Shown: positions 1 through 9,007, numbered from the stretch's first letter. The stretch is DNA of 43,100 bases from Candidatus Obscuribacterales bacterium (GCA_019747875.1 JAIEQI010000173.1:1-43100); one strand, 5' to 3'. The notes: generated by a model not told the origin, from the sequence alone. Numbers and translations are program-made.

Positions 1-43
1 CTTTTGCATGATTGCCTCCACTCATGGCAAAATCATGCAAAAG
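1..43 (-). terminator. Inverted repeat downstream of the repetitive-protein gene (candidate terminator)
   Basis: A perfect 13-base inverted repeat (CTTTTGCATGATT at 1-13, AATCATGCAAAAG at 31-43) is extended by GCC/GGC with two bulged A residues and closes a loop of about 9 bases. It lies directly after the stop codon (46-48) of the minus-strand gene, where a terminator would be expected. A following T-run would lie outside the window, so termination is likely but not shown. Confidence 0.5.
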
Positions 44-45
44 AT

Positions 46-2544
46 TTAGGCCGCCTTCAAGTAACCGGACAGACACGTAATTACACCCGACCAGATGGTT
101 CCGACTGTTGTGCCTAACGTCGGATTAGACCCAGATCGGTATGATTTCATAACCGCTGTCGCTGCCGAATTATTTGAGTCCAGTGGCACTATCGTCTCGG
201 TCGTAGCTGTGCCACCACTGTTTGCTGTTGAACGCTTGATTAAGAAGAAGCGGTTGCCGTTGGCGGCACCGACGCCCCCCACCTCGTATGAGAGATGGAT
301 TTCCAATATCTTCACGGTCGTAGAGGCTGAGCCTGTAAAAATAATCATGTCTGTTGCCGATGTGAGCGGCGTGAATGCTCCATTCGTGTTCGCAGAAAAG
401 GTGCTTCTTGTCGGTGTTGAGATTGTGGCGGAAACTGTCGAATCACTTGCGATTGCCACGCGCTGGGTTCCGGAATTTGCTGCGCCATTTCCTGTTGCAA
501 CGGTGTTGCCATCAACTTGTGTGAGGTTCGAAGTCACGCTTCCGCCGCCGCCGCCACCACCACCTCCTCCTCCGCTAGCGATAACAGAGAGAAAGCCTTT
601 AACAGTGATTGTGCCAGAGCCATATGATGAAATTCGGGCTCTCAACTGAGACTGAGCTGCAACGGAGAATATCCAATCACCCGTGCTGGTTGTGCTGGTT
701 GCTGATGTCGTTGTGCCGACTTGGGTGCCGAGAATTGAGACCCAGGTGGTGCCACCATCAGCACTCGATTCAAAGTTTATGGTAGTGCCACCACCAAGTG
801 AACCAGTAATTGAGAGTGAACAAGTTCCGTATCCGCCGGTATTAATAACTGTCCCATTGCCATTGCCCGTGGCAGCATTCTGAAGGGTTGTAAATGTGGG
901 AACGATTGATGCGGTCTGCGCAATGGTCGAATCAGACGATGTGACAACGCGCAAGGTTCCGGAATTACTTGCACCAGATCCAGTAGCTACAGTGTTGCCA
1001 TCGACTTCTGCGATGTTCGTGTCTTGGTTACCGGAGAAGCTCACCGGCAGAGGTGTACCAGATGCGACACCTTGCACCGAAATAACATCGGTACTGGGAC
1101 TACCAGCAGTACCAAGAGAAGGTTGCTTTGCACTGGTTGCTGCGCCTGATGGCAGCGGCAGGCTCGATGCAGATATTGGAACTGTAGTTCCGGAGGCGTC
1201 AACCCTGAGAGCACCAGCGGTAGTTAGGGACAATGGGTTCGTTTTTGCGTTAGTATAACTGGGAGCCGATGTCGAAACAGCCCCTTGGACAAGTGGCCCG
1301 CTTTGACCACTTGTCGCCGAATCTTGAGCAAGTTCCAAACCCGGTGCGGTAACTGTCAAGGACACACCCGATGCATCAACTTTGAGTGGTGTCATCGAAG
1401 CGATGCCTTGGACAGTGATGACATCGGATGCGGCTGTTCCTGCCGTTCCAATAGCGGGTTGTTTGGCTGAGGTAGCAGCGCCCGTTGGAAGTGGAAGTGA
1501 TGCTGCAGATACAGGCTGCGTTACTGCTGACCCGTCAACTTTGAGCGCCGTCATCGACGCGATCCCCTGCACAGTGAGCACATCGGCAGAGGCAGAGCCC
1601 GCCGTGCCAATCGCTGGTTGTTTCGCTGCTGTCGCCGCACCAGTAGGTAGAGGCAAGGATGCGGCCGAGATGGGCTGAGTTACGCCCGAGCCATCCACCA
1701 AAAGCGGCGTCATCGAAGCGATGCCTTGTACAGTGATGACATCGGATGCGGCTGTTCCTGCCGTTCCAATAGCGGGTTGTTTCGCTGCCGTCGCCGCACC
1801 AGCTGGAAGTGGAAGCGATGCAGCCGATACAGGCTGCGTTACTGCTGAGCCGTCAACCTTGAGCGCCGTCATCGACGCGATTCCCTGCACTGTGATCACA
1901 TCGGCTGATGCTGAGCCCGCGGTACCAAGAGCGGGCTGCTTTGCGGAGGTTGCAGCCCCGGTCGGTAAAGAGATCGTCCCGGTAATGTCGGTTATGCTTC
2001 CAACATTGTTTGCGCCGGTGGCAAGCTTCACCTGTCCTGTAGAGTCGCTTGCGATGGTCACCCGCAGGGTGCCGGCGCTAACGGTACCATTGCCGGTATC
2101 AATTGCAGTGCCGCCAACCTCGTCGATATTTACATCGCCTCCGCCCCCTCCGCTCGTTCCGTTGCCCGAGGTAAAGACGGAGGTATAGCCTACTACTGTT
2201 ATGACTCCAGCGCTATAGGAAGAGATGCGAGCGCGAACTTCGCTGTATCCGCTAACGTTCAGCTGCCAGTCGCCTGGCTCTATGGTGCCTATGGCAAGAT
2301 CAGTTGTTCCAACCTTCGAGCCAAGAATAGGCGTCCAATCAGAGCCGTTTGTGCTGGCCTCAAAATTGATCGTTGTGCCACCGCTCATTGCCGTACTGGC
2401 GGTTATGTGGAAGAGAGCCAATGCATAGCCCCCAACCATAAGCGCAGTCCCGTTTCCATTTGCGCTCGCATTACTCTGCATTGTTACTGGACTTGCTACT
2501 GTTGCCGCAATTAGCGACGCATAAACCCCACCATACGATGACAT
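46..2544 (-). CDS. Repetitive low-complexity structural protein, virion/adhesin-like
   Basis: 832 residues, rich in Gly, Ala, Ser and Thr, without a signal peptide or membrane segment. Two copies of a beta-rich module (about residues 28-168 and 558-704; shared signatures GGTTINFE, RARISSY and a Gly-rich linker before a VDGNTVATGNG-like motif) flank five repeats. Four of these are tandem with a 53-residue period (about residues 191-400: LPTGAA, AKQPA.GTAG, DVITVQGIASMT); a diverged fifth lies at about 462-505. One Gly linker (about residues 658-668) is nearly pure glycine. Repeats of this kind occur in phage tail/virion and surface proteins of environmental bacteria, so I infer a phage-derived or surface structural role. 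The start has a strong Shine-Dalgarno (GGAGGGG, 4 bases before ATG). No other phage gene is recognisable nearby. The coding region is secure, the function is not. Confidence 0.8.
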   Translation of the reverse strand: MSSYGGVYASLIAATVASPVTMQSNASANGNGTALMVGGYALALFHITASTAMSGGTTINFEASTNGSDWTPILGSKVGTTDLAIGTIEPGDWQLNVSGYSEVRARISSYSAGVITVVGYTSVFTSGNGTSGGGGGDVNIDEVGGTAIDTGNGTVSAGTLRVTIASDSTGQVKLATGANNVGSITDITGTISLPTGAATSAKQPALGTAGSASADVITVQGIASMTALKVDGSAVTQPVSAASLPLPAGAATAAKQPAIGTAGTAASDVITVQGIASMTPLLVDGSGVTQPISAASLPLPTGAATAAKQPAIGTAGSASADVLTVQGIASMTALKVDGSAVTQPVSAASLPLPTGAATSAKQPAIGTAGTAASDVITVQGIASMTPLKVDASGVSLTVTAPGLELAQDSATSGQSGPLVQGAVSTSAPSYTNAKTNPLSLTTAGALRVDASGTTVPISASSLPLPSGAATSAKQPSLGTAGSPSTDVISVQGVASGTPLPVSFSGNQDTNIAEVDGNTVATGSGASNSGTLRVVTSSDSTIAQTASIVPTFTTLQNAATGNGNGTVINTGGYGTCSLSITGSLGGGTTINFESSADGGTTWVSILGTQVGTTTSATSTTSTGDWIFSVAAQSQLRARISSYGSGTITVKGFLSVIASGGGGGGGGGGGSVTSNLTQVDGNTVATGNGAANSGTQRVAIASDSTVSATISTPTRSTFSANTNGAFTPLTSATDMIIFTGSASTTVKILEIHLSYEVGGVGAANGNRFFLIKRSTANSGGTATTETIVPLDSNNSAATAVMKSYRSGSNPTLGTTVGTIWSGVITCLSGYLKAA

Positions 2545-2665
2545 AATCCCCTCCTACCTGAGTGGTATTTGTAAACCTAGTTATAGCTGCGGAGGAGTAC
2601 ACGCGCAGCAGAGGATGCGCCATTCATAGGCTGGCGCTTAAGACGCACTGAATTAGTACATTTCC

Positions 2666-3259
2666 TCATGCGGCGGCCGGTGCCCGGATCCGGCAATTAG
2701 ATTGATGCCATAGCGACGTCCTCGAAGGACTCTTTTTTATAGCTCTCCACTGCCGAAAACCAGTGCATCTATTCAAGTTGCTCGCCTTGCTGAAACGTCG
2801 TTGAGAATTCCTAACTACAAATAGATTGGTCTCGTGAATAGCATAGCGCTCGAATTTGTCGAACTCTCGAAGCGCGTATTTTGTGAGGATCCCGAATTCC
2901 GAGGCGAAACTCAAGAGAGTAAAAAAGCCTCCGTTTAGGTCCGAGAGTTGCTTTCTCCATCTATCATCGATGGATACTATCCAATCATCAACTTGACCGT
3001 CCAGGTATAAAGTTGTATCTGTCCAAGTCGTGAACCGTTGCGCAAAATTTGCGAAGTTGCAGTATACATCGGTTTTATTGAGCTTCTGGTTGCTAATAAC
3101 AAGGCTCGTGGCGAGAATGACAGAGCCTCGACAGAAGCATTCCAAAAAGGTCGCTGTTCTCAGATATAACGTCGCTGTTTTCAGATCTGTAGATTCGTCA
3201 TTAAGACTATTTGTATTCGCAATACATGAATGTCCGAAGATTTGACCGTAAGACGACAT
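2666..3259 (-). CDS. Hypothetical protein
   Basis: A 197-residue reading frame that I do not recognise. I chose the ATG at 3259 because it has AGGGGG six bases upstream; the frame is open further, to 3343, but no ribosome site is seen there. The protein begins MSSYG, exactly as the next gene downstream (46-2544) does, and both have G-rich ribosome sites followed by a short spacer, which hints at a duplicated 5' end. The middle looks like a folded domain (YLDGQVDDWIVSIDDRW, FFTLLSFASEFG), while the C-terminus is Arg/Ser-rich and low in hydrophobic residues, so it may be frame-shifted or decayed. It could be a minor virion protein or a remnant. Coding status is only moderately supported. Confidence 0.45.
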   Translation of the reverse strand: MSSYGQIFGHSCIANTNSLNDESTDLKTATLYLRTATFLECFCRGSVILATSLVISNQKLNKTDVYCNFANFAQRFTTWTDTTLYLDGQVDDWIVSIDDRWRKQLSDLNGGFFTLLSFASEFGILTKYALREFDKFERYAIHETNLFVVRNSQRRFSKASNLNRCTGFRQWRAIKKSPSRTSLWHQSNCRIRAPAAA

Positions 3260-4084
3260 AGGATTCCCCCTGATTGCAGATTCCATTAAGAACTGCCCAA
3301 CAAAGGAATATGCAGTCCCTGCACCCATAATGAGTGTTCGCAAACAGTAATTTTTGCATTGAAGTAATGCTAATTGTGAAAATCAATGGAAAGAAGATGC
3401 TCCATCATCTTATTATGATTCTGAGGTTTGCTTTTGGTCAATCAAGCTCGCTGCTGGAACTTGGAACCGATTCAACAGTTCACGTGCTCAGAAAAAGCAT
3501 TAGATCATCTTCTCCTCCTTTGATCGATGTCGTTATTAGTTATTACCAAGCTAGCATTTCTATTTTTATTTGCGCAAATTTTCTGCCCGTAAGTTGTATG
3601 TTCGAAAAGGCAAGCTCTGTATGGCTTTTAACGCTCGCGTTTGTCGGGATGCCCTACTGAAGCCGAAGAATAGCAACCCGCTTTGGCACCACATGTGGTG
3701 AGGAGGGAAAGGCTGACGCTTTTCGAACATTCAGTGAGCTCGACTGCTGTTGCTTTTGTTTTTATTTAATCTATCTCGCCAAACCGGGTAGGAATTTTCC
3801 TGACATTCGAACCTGTTATTCAGTTCAACACACAGTGGACGCGTGTTCCAGTACGAAAGTCAGTCAGATGATCTTACGCCACTATGTAGACTTTGCGACG
3901 CTTCGCCACCAATCGATTGGTTCAAAGTTGTGGATCTACAGTTCGTCATCTATCACTGGCTTGGGCTCCACAAGAAGTCAGTCAAGTATGAACATGATCT
4001 CTCGCCCTTAACTGCAAGTGAAAGGAGGAGGACGGACTACCATCTTCCTCCTTCGTGCATCTTGATACATGGCGATCGCTTGGA
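3260..4084. other. About 0.8 kb without a supported gene
   Basis: Short open frames here (for example plus 3334-3660) lack ribosome sites and protein-like composition. Visible structure: a perfect 14-base palindrome CACCACATGTGGTG at 3687-3700, and a 12-base inverted pair ATGTTCGAAAAG (3598-3609) / CTTTTCGAACAT (3719-3730) that brackets it. An imperfect GGAGGA/TCCTCC hairpin at about 4020-4060 lies just downstream of the vWA gene stop and could act as a weak terminator. The stretch looks like decayed or regulatory DNA at an island boundary. Confidence 0.4.
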
Positions 4085-4888
4085 TCAGAACAAACTGACC
4101 GGCGAAGGAGCGCCACCTACGATGGCGGCGGCAGATTGGCTGAAGAGCTGGAATCGATTTCTGATTGCTCGCGGATCTCGTTCGACCACGTCAACGCACT
4201 CAGGCGGCAATCCCATTTCGGCGCCGATTTTTCTAAAGTCGACTCCTCCGGCGTCAACTCCCATGAAAAAGATGCGATGTTTTTCCATTGCAAGCATGTC
4301 GCCGACGACTTTGGCAACATGGCTTATCTCGGCTTTGCCATCATTGTTTCCACCATCGGTCATAAGCAGCGTGACCGATCTCGTTTGGACGCCGAATTGA
4401 TCTTCCCACCATTTTGTTCTGGCAAGAACACTGCCAAGCGCTTCCAAGCAGCGGTCGTACAGTGGTGTGCTGCAACCGTGAATGAAGTTTCGTTTCTCCA
4501 ATCTAGGCGCAGCTCGTAACGCTCTCCATTGAAACTCATCGGAGTCTCCAGTGATCTTTTTTGCATAGCCATCGTGGTGATTGATCAACATAGTCAATTC
4601 TTCGATGCTATTTGCGGCTTTGGATCCAAGTAGTGCCGAAACCACCAGATTGTGTCCTTCAATCGCAGCGGCGTGATTATTTTTGTGCTCCATTGACGGT
4701 GTGTTGTCGATCAACATGCAAAGTAAAGTCATTTCAGTCACGCTGGGTTTTCCTGCAGGCAAAACCATGGTTTTGTTTATCCTTGCAGACAGTCCATTCA
4801 AGATGTTCGCCGTGTGCGGCGAGATTTCGCCTGCAGCTTTGGCATCTCTAAAAAGCTCCGTTACGTCAGGGGTATTTTGGTCGCTCAT
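4085..4888 (-). CDS. vWA domain protein (TerY-like), last gene of the phosphatase-kinase operon
   Basis: 267 residues forming essentially one cytosolic von Willebrand A domain, with no signal peptide. The metal-ion-dependent adhesion site is readable: D61-x-T63-x-S65 (LIDNTPSM), T141 in CSTPLYD, and D178 in LLMTDGG. This arrangement, with TPLYD as the threonine motif, resembles the TerY class of vWA proteins that act with a PP2C phosphatase and a protein kinase. It is the fourth gene of the operon; GGAG lies about 8-10 bases before the ATG. The 70-base gap to the hydrolase gene holds a strong GC hairpin (4912-4932) that may lower its expression relative to upstream genes. I infer a scaffold or phospho-regulated binding role; the partner is unknown. 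Confidence 0.8.
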   Translation of the reverse strand: MSDQNTPDVTELFRDAKAAGEISPHTANILNGLSARINKTMVLPAGKPSVTEMTLLCMLIDNTPSMEHKNNHAAAIEGHNLVVSALLGSKAANSIEELTMLINHHDGYAKKITGDSDEFQWRALRAAPRLEKRNFIHGCSTPLYDRCLEALGSVLARTKWWEDQFGVQTRSVTLLMTDGGNNDGKAEISHVAKVVGDMLAMEKHRIFFMGVDAGGVDFRKIGAEMGLPPECVDVVERDPRAIRNRFQLFSQSAAAIVGGAPSPVSLF

Positions 4889-4911
4889 GATATTTTCTCC
4901 GTGTCAATTCC

Positions 4912-4932
4912 GGGCGGCGCATGGCGCCGCCC
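4912..4932. repeat. GC-rich perfect hairpin (REP-like) within the operon
   Basis: GGGCGGCGC (4912-4920), loop ATG, GCGCCGCCC (4924-4932): a perfect nine-base-pair stem with a three-base loop, in the gap between the hydrolase and vWA genes. It is followed by CTAC, a context common for dispersed palindromes. No T-run follows on the minus strand, so it is more likely a REP-type element or mRNA stabiliser/processing site than a terminator. Confidence 0.6.
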
Positions 4933-4958
4933 CTACAATTCCTTTTGTATTGCGTGCT

Positions 4959-6005
4959 CTACCCGAAGATTTGCGGGTTGACGTCTGGCCAGGTATGCAT
5001 CGGCATGTCCGAGGTAACTACGTGCATCCCTGCGCGTTTGAAGTCTTCAATCGCTTCTTGTCCCTGTTTTTCAAATCCCGGTACTGGCGATGTGCAGTCA
5101 GAAAGTATGTAGACCCTTTTTGCCAGTTGTGGATCTTGTTGTTTGATCTTCTTCAAGACGTCATAAATTGCGGCACGTACGCAGTGAGATTCGGCCTCAC
5201 CTGCAATAATTAGCATTTGATATGCTAGAAGATCTTCAATAGCTCGATCTGATTCTTCACCGACTACGGTGCCATCATGCGCTTTGGCAACTTCGGTCCC
5301 GAAAGGCGAATAATATTCGCTCAGCGGCAAATCTCCCTTTATGCGATATTGGGTTCTGCTGTATCGGCAAATGTCGTGGAAATCTACTGCTACTTGCAGG
5401 GACGGCACTAAGGCATGACCTGGGCTGCCTAATCTTGCGTGAACAGGCCACACCACTAATGGTGGCTTGCCGAGTCGTGCTAGCTCTTCCGTGTAATGAA
5501 TTACATAGCTCTGGAGCCAGGAAAGGTATTTCATATCATTGAAAAGCACATATGCCATTTCCGGATTAACGAACCAAGTCTTGCCAATGTCGCCTGGCAG
5601 AATCAGTGTGAAGCCGGGCGGGTGATTGCCATCTTTATCAATCCAAAACGGCGGATGAAAGATCTGAAACAGATAGTGACTATCGAGCGTTACAATGATG
5701 TCACTAAGCACACGCATATTCTTGTAGATAAACTCGCAAATATTGGCGGTGTCCTTAACCGATGCCGGTGCGATGCTCAACTCGCCATCAGCCAAGCAGA
5801 AAGTCTTTTGTTGGTCGATGATCGTCAGTGCAACGCCGACCTTGTCCATGCGCCTGGGTGCAATCTTCATTTGCTCGCGGTATTGGCTCGCCGCTTTTAT
5901 CAGATCATCATAAAGGGGCGTGAAGAACTCACCTACTTTGTTGCGATCATAAATCTGAGGCAGTGGCAGTTCATAGGCTGTATTAGGTGTCGATAGTGTT
6001 TGCAT
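4959..6005 (-). CDS. Isochorismatase/nicotinamidase-family cysteine hydrolase
   Basis: 348 residues; third gene of the operon. The catalytic triad of the family is readable: D64 (TIIDQQKTF), K223 (RIKGDLPLSEYYSPFG) and C275 (AGEAESHCV). Metal ligands fit D108 and H110 (VTLDSHYLFQIFHP). WPVHARLGSPGHAL (186-199) matches the nicotinamidase WPVHC...GTPGA block. With these residues intact the enzyme should be active on an amide such as nicotinamide or a related substrate; the exact substrate cannot be read. The protein is longer than a typical nicotinamidase (about 180-220 residues), with roughly 55 extra N-terminal residues and an insertion between the metal site and WPVH. AGGAGA precedes the ATG. 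Its place between a kinase and a vWA gene suggests it is an effector or regulated target. Confidence 0.85.
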   Translation of the reverse strand: MQTLSTPNTAYELPLPQIYDRNKVGEFFTPLYDDLIKAASQYREQMKIAPRRMDKVGVALTIIDQQKTFCLADGELSIAPASVKDTANICEFIYKNMRVLSDIIVTLDSHYLFQIFHPPFWIDKDGNHPPGFTLILPGDIGKTWFVNPEMAYVLFNDMKYLSWLQSYVIHYTEELARLGKPPLVVWPVHARLGSPGHALVPSLQVAVDFHDICRYSRTQYRIKGDLPLSEYYSPFGTEVAKAHDGTVVGEESDRAIEDLLAYQMLIIAGEAESHCVRAAIYDVLKKIKQQDPQLAKRVYILSDCTSPVPGFEKQGQEAIEDFKRAGMHVVTSDMPMHTWPDVNPQIFG

Positions 6006-6045
6006 GATTTATCTCCTTTGATAACAAAAACTTTCTATGCTTGAT

Positions 6046-7968
6046 TCAGCTAGGTGCACCACCTGTTGTAATCGGTGCGGATCCTTGCTTGAGCTTCTTG
6101 AGATCGGAACTCAGGAGGGTGATTCGTTTGCTGTTCCATAGATATAAACCGTTTGGCGAATAGGTCAGATTATCCGCTGTTGTAGCCTCTGGCAGATCAA
6201 ATTCCTTCAATTCGACAAATTGTCCCTTATCTATCGCGATTTGGACTATGCCCCCGTTGATCGTTGACAACAAGAAGTCTGCAAAAACTCCGGGCGAGAT
6301 CTCTTTACTAGCTGCCGCTTTTCCTGATAAGTGACCTAGCCATCCGTCGTCGGACATCGGTGCTTCACAGGTGGCAAGCACATTGCCTTTGCGATCGACG
6401 GCACTGCATCTATTTACGAATCTTGTACCTTCGAGTCGTTGCGTAAATAGCCATGCAACGTTATTCGAAATATGACAGCTTGCAGAGATAACGTTTGATG
6501 GTATCACATCAGGTGGCAGAAGGATTTTTCCATTTCCATTCAGGTCGAATACGAATGCACGCCTGAACTGTGAGGCTTGGTAGAAAGCCAGTCCAAACTG
6601 TTCACCTACCCAAAGCCTGGTTTGGTGCGGCATGGCTTCTTCCAGACGTTTCATTTTGGACTGGCTGTATTTCCAGATATTGCCGCCATCTACATAGAAA
6701 CAAGCGGTAGAATTTGTTGCCAGTACTGGAAATTCATCGCGGAACAAATCAACCGACAATTTTTCAGGCTGGCTTCCCTTTTGAAGAACAAATGCAGTCT
6801 CTTTGTTATTTGCTATCGTCAGGTTCCCGCAGAGCTTGAAGGAAATATCTGCAGGAGATGCGCCGGCGAGGATTTGCAGAGCATTCTCCCGCAGATATTT
6901 TCCGCCCTCCCAGTAAACGAAAACTAGCTTGTTATCATGCCAGGCTACCGATTGAATTCTGCCGCTGGTTTCAAAAATCTCGATGCAGGCAAGTTGTCCG
7001 TTTGCAGCAATGTACGATTTTTTGATCGGAGCGATCGCTATCATTGGCATCATTGCAATGCCGGTGGCAGCAAAATCAAGAAGCTCGTATGGAAAATCTC
7101 GACGCTGCTGCCTCTCAAAAATATCTTCGAAATAGCGGCGTAGATCCTTTGGAATGCTAGAAAGCGGCTCAGCGACCTTCGGATATTGCACCTCTGGATG
7201 GAAGATGCTTATTCTTTTGACTGGGCGTTCCTCGGCGCTGACCCTGTCTTGCAAGTTCGTTGGTTTATAGACACCGCCGAATGGATGCACAAAAAGCAAA
7301 CTTTCAAAAAGCATTACTGCAAATGCGTACCAGTCAGATTCCCGATTGTAAGGTTTACAAAGAACTGGAGCCTTGTTCATGTTCTGGCATAGAACGGGAT
7401 CCACATAACGGCTTGTAAATCCAGAACAAAGAAAGCCATTAAATTGCATAGAGTCAGCATCAATAAAAAATGGATCCTTGTTTTGCACTAGAACATTAAG
7501 GCTGTTGAAGTCTCCAACAATTACATCCTGAGCGTGAATCTCTGACAACGTTCTATGCATTTGCATGAAGATCTCGGAGAGCATGGCGCGACCGATGTCG
7601 TTCTTTTCTCTGAAGTCCCGTTGAGTGAATTCAAGGATCGGGTTAGAACCCAAAATATAGGGCATCGTGTATCCAATTATGTGTTGCGGCTTATTTCTAT
7701 TCGTTGAATACAGGAAATCGGCGGGCGCGATAACTGTTTTTGGAAGCGTTTTCGGGAAGTGAGGAAGTTTATTTTGGCGTTCATCGTCCTTCTGTTCCGC
7801 TAACAATGCCATATGAGGGTTATGTGCAAAATCGGGATGGTCTGCGCGTTTGAAAAGCTTTGCCACAGTCTGCGCACCGATCTTGTAAATCTCCGCTTCT
7901 CCACCTTCGCCGATAATGTCTGAGGCTGAGACATCTTTTTTTATTGAGTTAATGATGAAGCTTGGCAT
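6046..7968 (-). CDS. Protein kinase with large C-terminal sensor-like region
   Basis: 640 residues. The N-terminal half is an atypical Ser/Thr kinase: glycine loop GEGGEAEIY (20-28), probable Lys37 (VAKLFK), catalytic loop HAQDVIVGDFNSLNVLV (145-161) with D153 and N158, and DAD (170-172) in place of DFG. This style of catalytic loop (GDFN..NVLV) occurs in bacterial kinases paired with PP2C and vWA proteins. The C-terminal half (about 300-640) contains repeating short hydrophobic beta-strand-like stretches, often with Trp or Tyr, suggesting a beta-propeller-like fold; I cannot name it. No transmembrane segment. The start lies 13 bases after the phosphatase stop, so the two are co-transcribed and possibly coupled. 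Likely partner and antagonist of the adjacent PP2C. Confidence 0.8.
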   Translation of the reverse strand: MPSFIINSIKKDVSASDIIGEGGEAEIYKIGAQTVAKLFKRADHPDFAHNPHMALLAEQKDDERQNKLPHFPKTLPKTVIAPADFLYSTNRNKPQHIIGYTMPYILGSNPILEFTQRDFREKNDIGRAMLSEIFMQMHRTLSEIHAQDVIVGDFNSLNVLVQNKDPFFIDADSMQFNGFLCSGFTSRYVDPVLCQNMNKAPVLCKPYNRESDWYAFAVMLFESLLFVHPFGGVYKPTNLQDRVSAEERPVKRISIFHPEVQYPKVAEPLSSIPKDLRRYFEDIFERQQRRDFPYELLDFAATGIAMMPMIAIAPIKKSYIAANGQLACIEIFETSGRIQSVAWHDNKLVFVYWEGGKYLRENALQILAGASPADISFKLCGNLTIANNKETAFVLQKGSQPEKLSVDLFRDEFPVLATNSTACFYVDGGNIWKYSQSKMKRLEEAMPHQTRLWVGEQFGLAFYQASQFRRAFVFDLNGNGKILLPPDVIPSNVISASCHISNNVAWLFTQRLEGTRFVNRCSAVDRKGNVLATCEAPMSDDGWLGHLSGKAAASKEISPGVFADFLLSTINGGIVQIAIDKGQFVELKEFDLPEATTADNLTYSPNGLYLWNSKRITLLSSDLKKLKQGSAPITTGGAPS

Positions 7969-7981
7969 AACAGTGTTCTCG

Positions 7982-9007
7982 TCAGAAGATCTTGGGGCGG
8001 GATGTATTTTCGGTTGGATGAACAGTTGTTTCCGTATTTTTAAGCGCTGTCGACGTGCTTTGAAGGGCTGATGAAGAGCGTATCTGTCTGCGCAGCGCCA
8101 CTATCGTCGTGTCGTCTGGAAGAAGTCCTTCTTCCCTTTTAATGATTGGAGCGCCCTCTTCGTCCAGGCACTGTTTGGTTACTTCGCTGTTGATTTGTCG
8201 TAGCCATCCAGTGAGTGAATCGAGAGGCGCGGATTCTATCCCGTCTTCGGAAAAATTGCTGAAGAGGAAGTCTTGTTTGAGTAAATCGGTTAGAGTGCCG
8301 ACGCTACGCGATTTGCCTGGTATTCGTTTTGAAGCTGACGAGATCAGGTCTTGCACGCCGTCCGTACCAAGTATCAGCGATTCCAATTTTTCAGTCCGAA
8401 TCCTGGCGTGCAAGACAAAGTCAGGTGCGTCTGCGGTCGATATCAGCGGCTTGCAGAGATAGTCCGGCGCATTGTCCGGAAAGGGACCAATAGTGGTTGC
8501 TTTGCCGTTGATGGCGAAGACACCATCTCCCATACCGAACACAACAGTTAGATCCTTTGTAATCAAGGCGCCTAGAATCGTAAATAAAAGGTGCTGCCGC
8601 GCAAAGTTGGATTCAGAGTTCAAGGACATTTGGTTGGAACAACAAAGTGAGGCTATTGCAGCGAAACGACTTAGCGCAATCTGTTGAACCTGCTGCCAAA
8701 AAGCTTGTTTGTCGATTTGTTCGTGTCTATCTTTGCCAGCTGCTTCTCTGATGGCTGCGGGAATTATGTTAGCTGCTAACCTTGCTCCGAACTCGGAATA
8801 TGGGGTTGAACCGCATCCATCATGTACGGTGATCACCAACATGTCATCGCATGCATAAAAACCGATGGCATCTTGATTGTTTTTGCCAGCAAGGAGGTTG
8901 CCACATCCAATGTGTCTGCGACCAGGTACGCTCCCGCCCGCCATGTCGAATTGAGAGCAGAGCAAGTCACCGGGTTCAGCTCTCTTGGTTGGGCTCAGGC
9001 TATTCAT
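7982..9007 (-). CDS. PP2C-family protein phosphatase, first gene of the operon
   Basis: 341 residues from the ATG at 9007, which has GAGAGAG upstream; the frame extends to a TTG at 9025 without a ribosome site. PP2C motifs appear in order, numbered here from that TTG (subtract 6 for the chosen start): NQDA with D52, VHDGCGS with D69 and G70, GMGDGVF, LGTDGVQD, and DDTTIVAL near the C-terminus. These supply the acidic metal ligands of a Mn/Mg-dependent Ser/Thr phosphatase. No membrane segment or extra sensor domain; about 50 C-terminal residues after DDTTIVAL are polar and probably disordered. It heads the operon with the kinase, hydrolase and vWA genes, and by family knowledge should reverse the kinase's phosphorylations. 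Confidence 0.85.
   Translation of the reverse strand: MNSLSPTKRAEPGDLLCSQFDMAGGSVPGRRHIGCGNLLAGKNNQDAIGFYACDDMLVITVHDGCGSTPYSEFGARLAANIIPAAIREAAGKDRHEQIDKQAFWQQVQQIALSRFAAIASLCCSNQMSLNSESNFARQHLLFTILGALITKDLTVVFGMGDGVFAINGKATTIGPFPDNAPDYLCKPLISTADAPDFVLHARIRTEKLESLILGTDGVQDLISSASKRIPGKSRSVGTLTDLLKQDFLFSNFSEDGIESAPLDSLTGWLRQINSEVTKQCLDEEGAPIIKREEGLLPDDTTIVALRRQIRSSSALQSTSTALKNTETTVHPTENTSRPKIF

Noticed and set aside
95..2428. Several plus-strand ORFs opposite the repetitive protein
   Set aside because: They are shadows of the biased minus-strand gene, with Pro/Val/Ala-rich repeats mirroring its Gly/Thr-rich codons.
3334..3660. 108-codon plus-strand ORF
   Set aside because: No ribosome site, unlikely composition, no recognisable motif.
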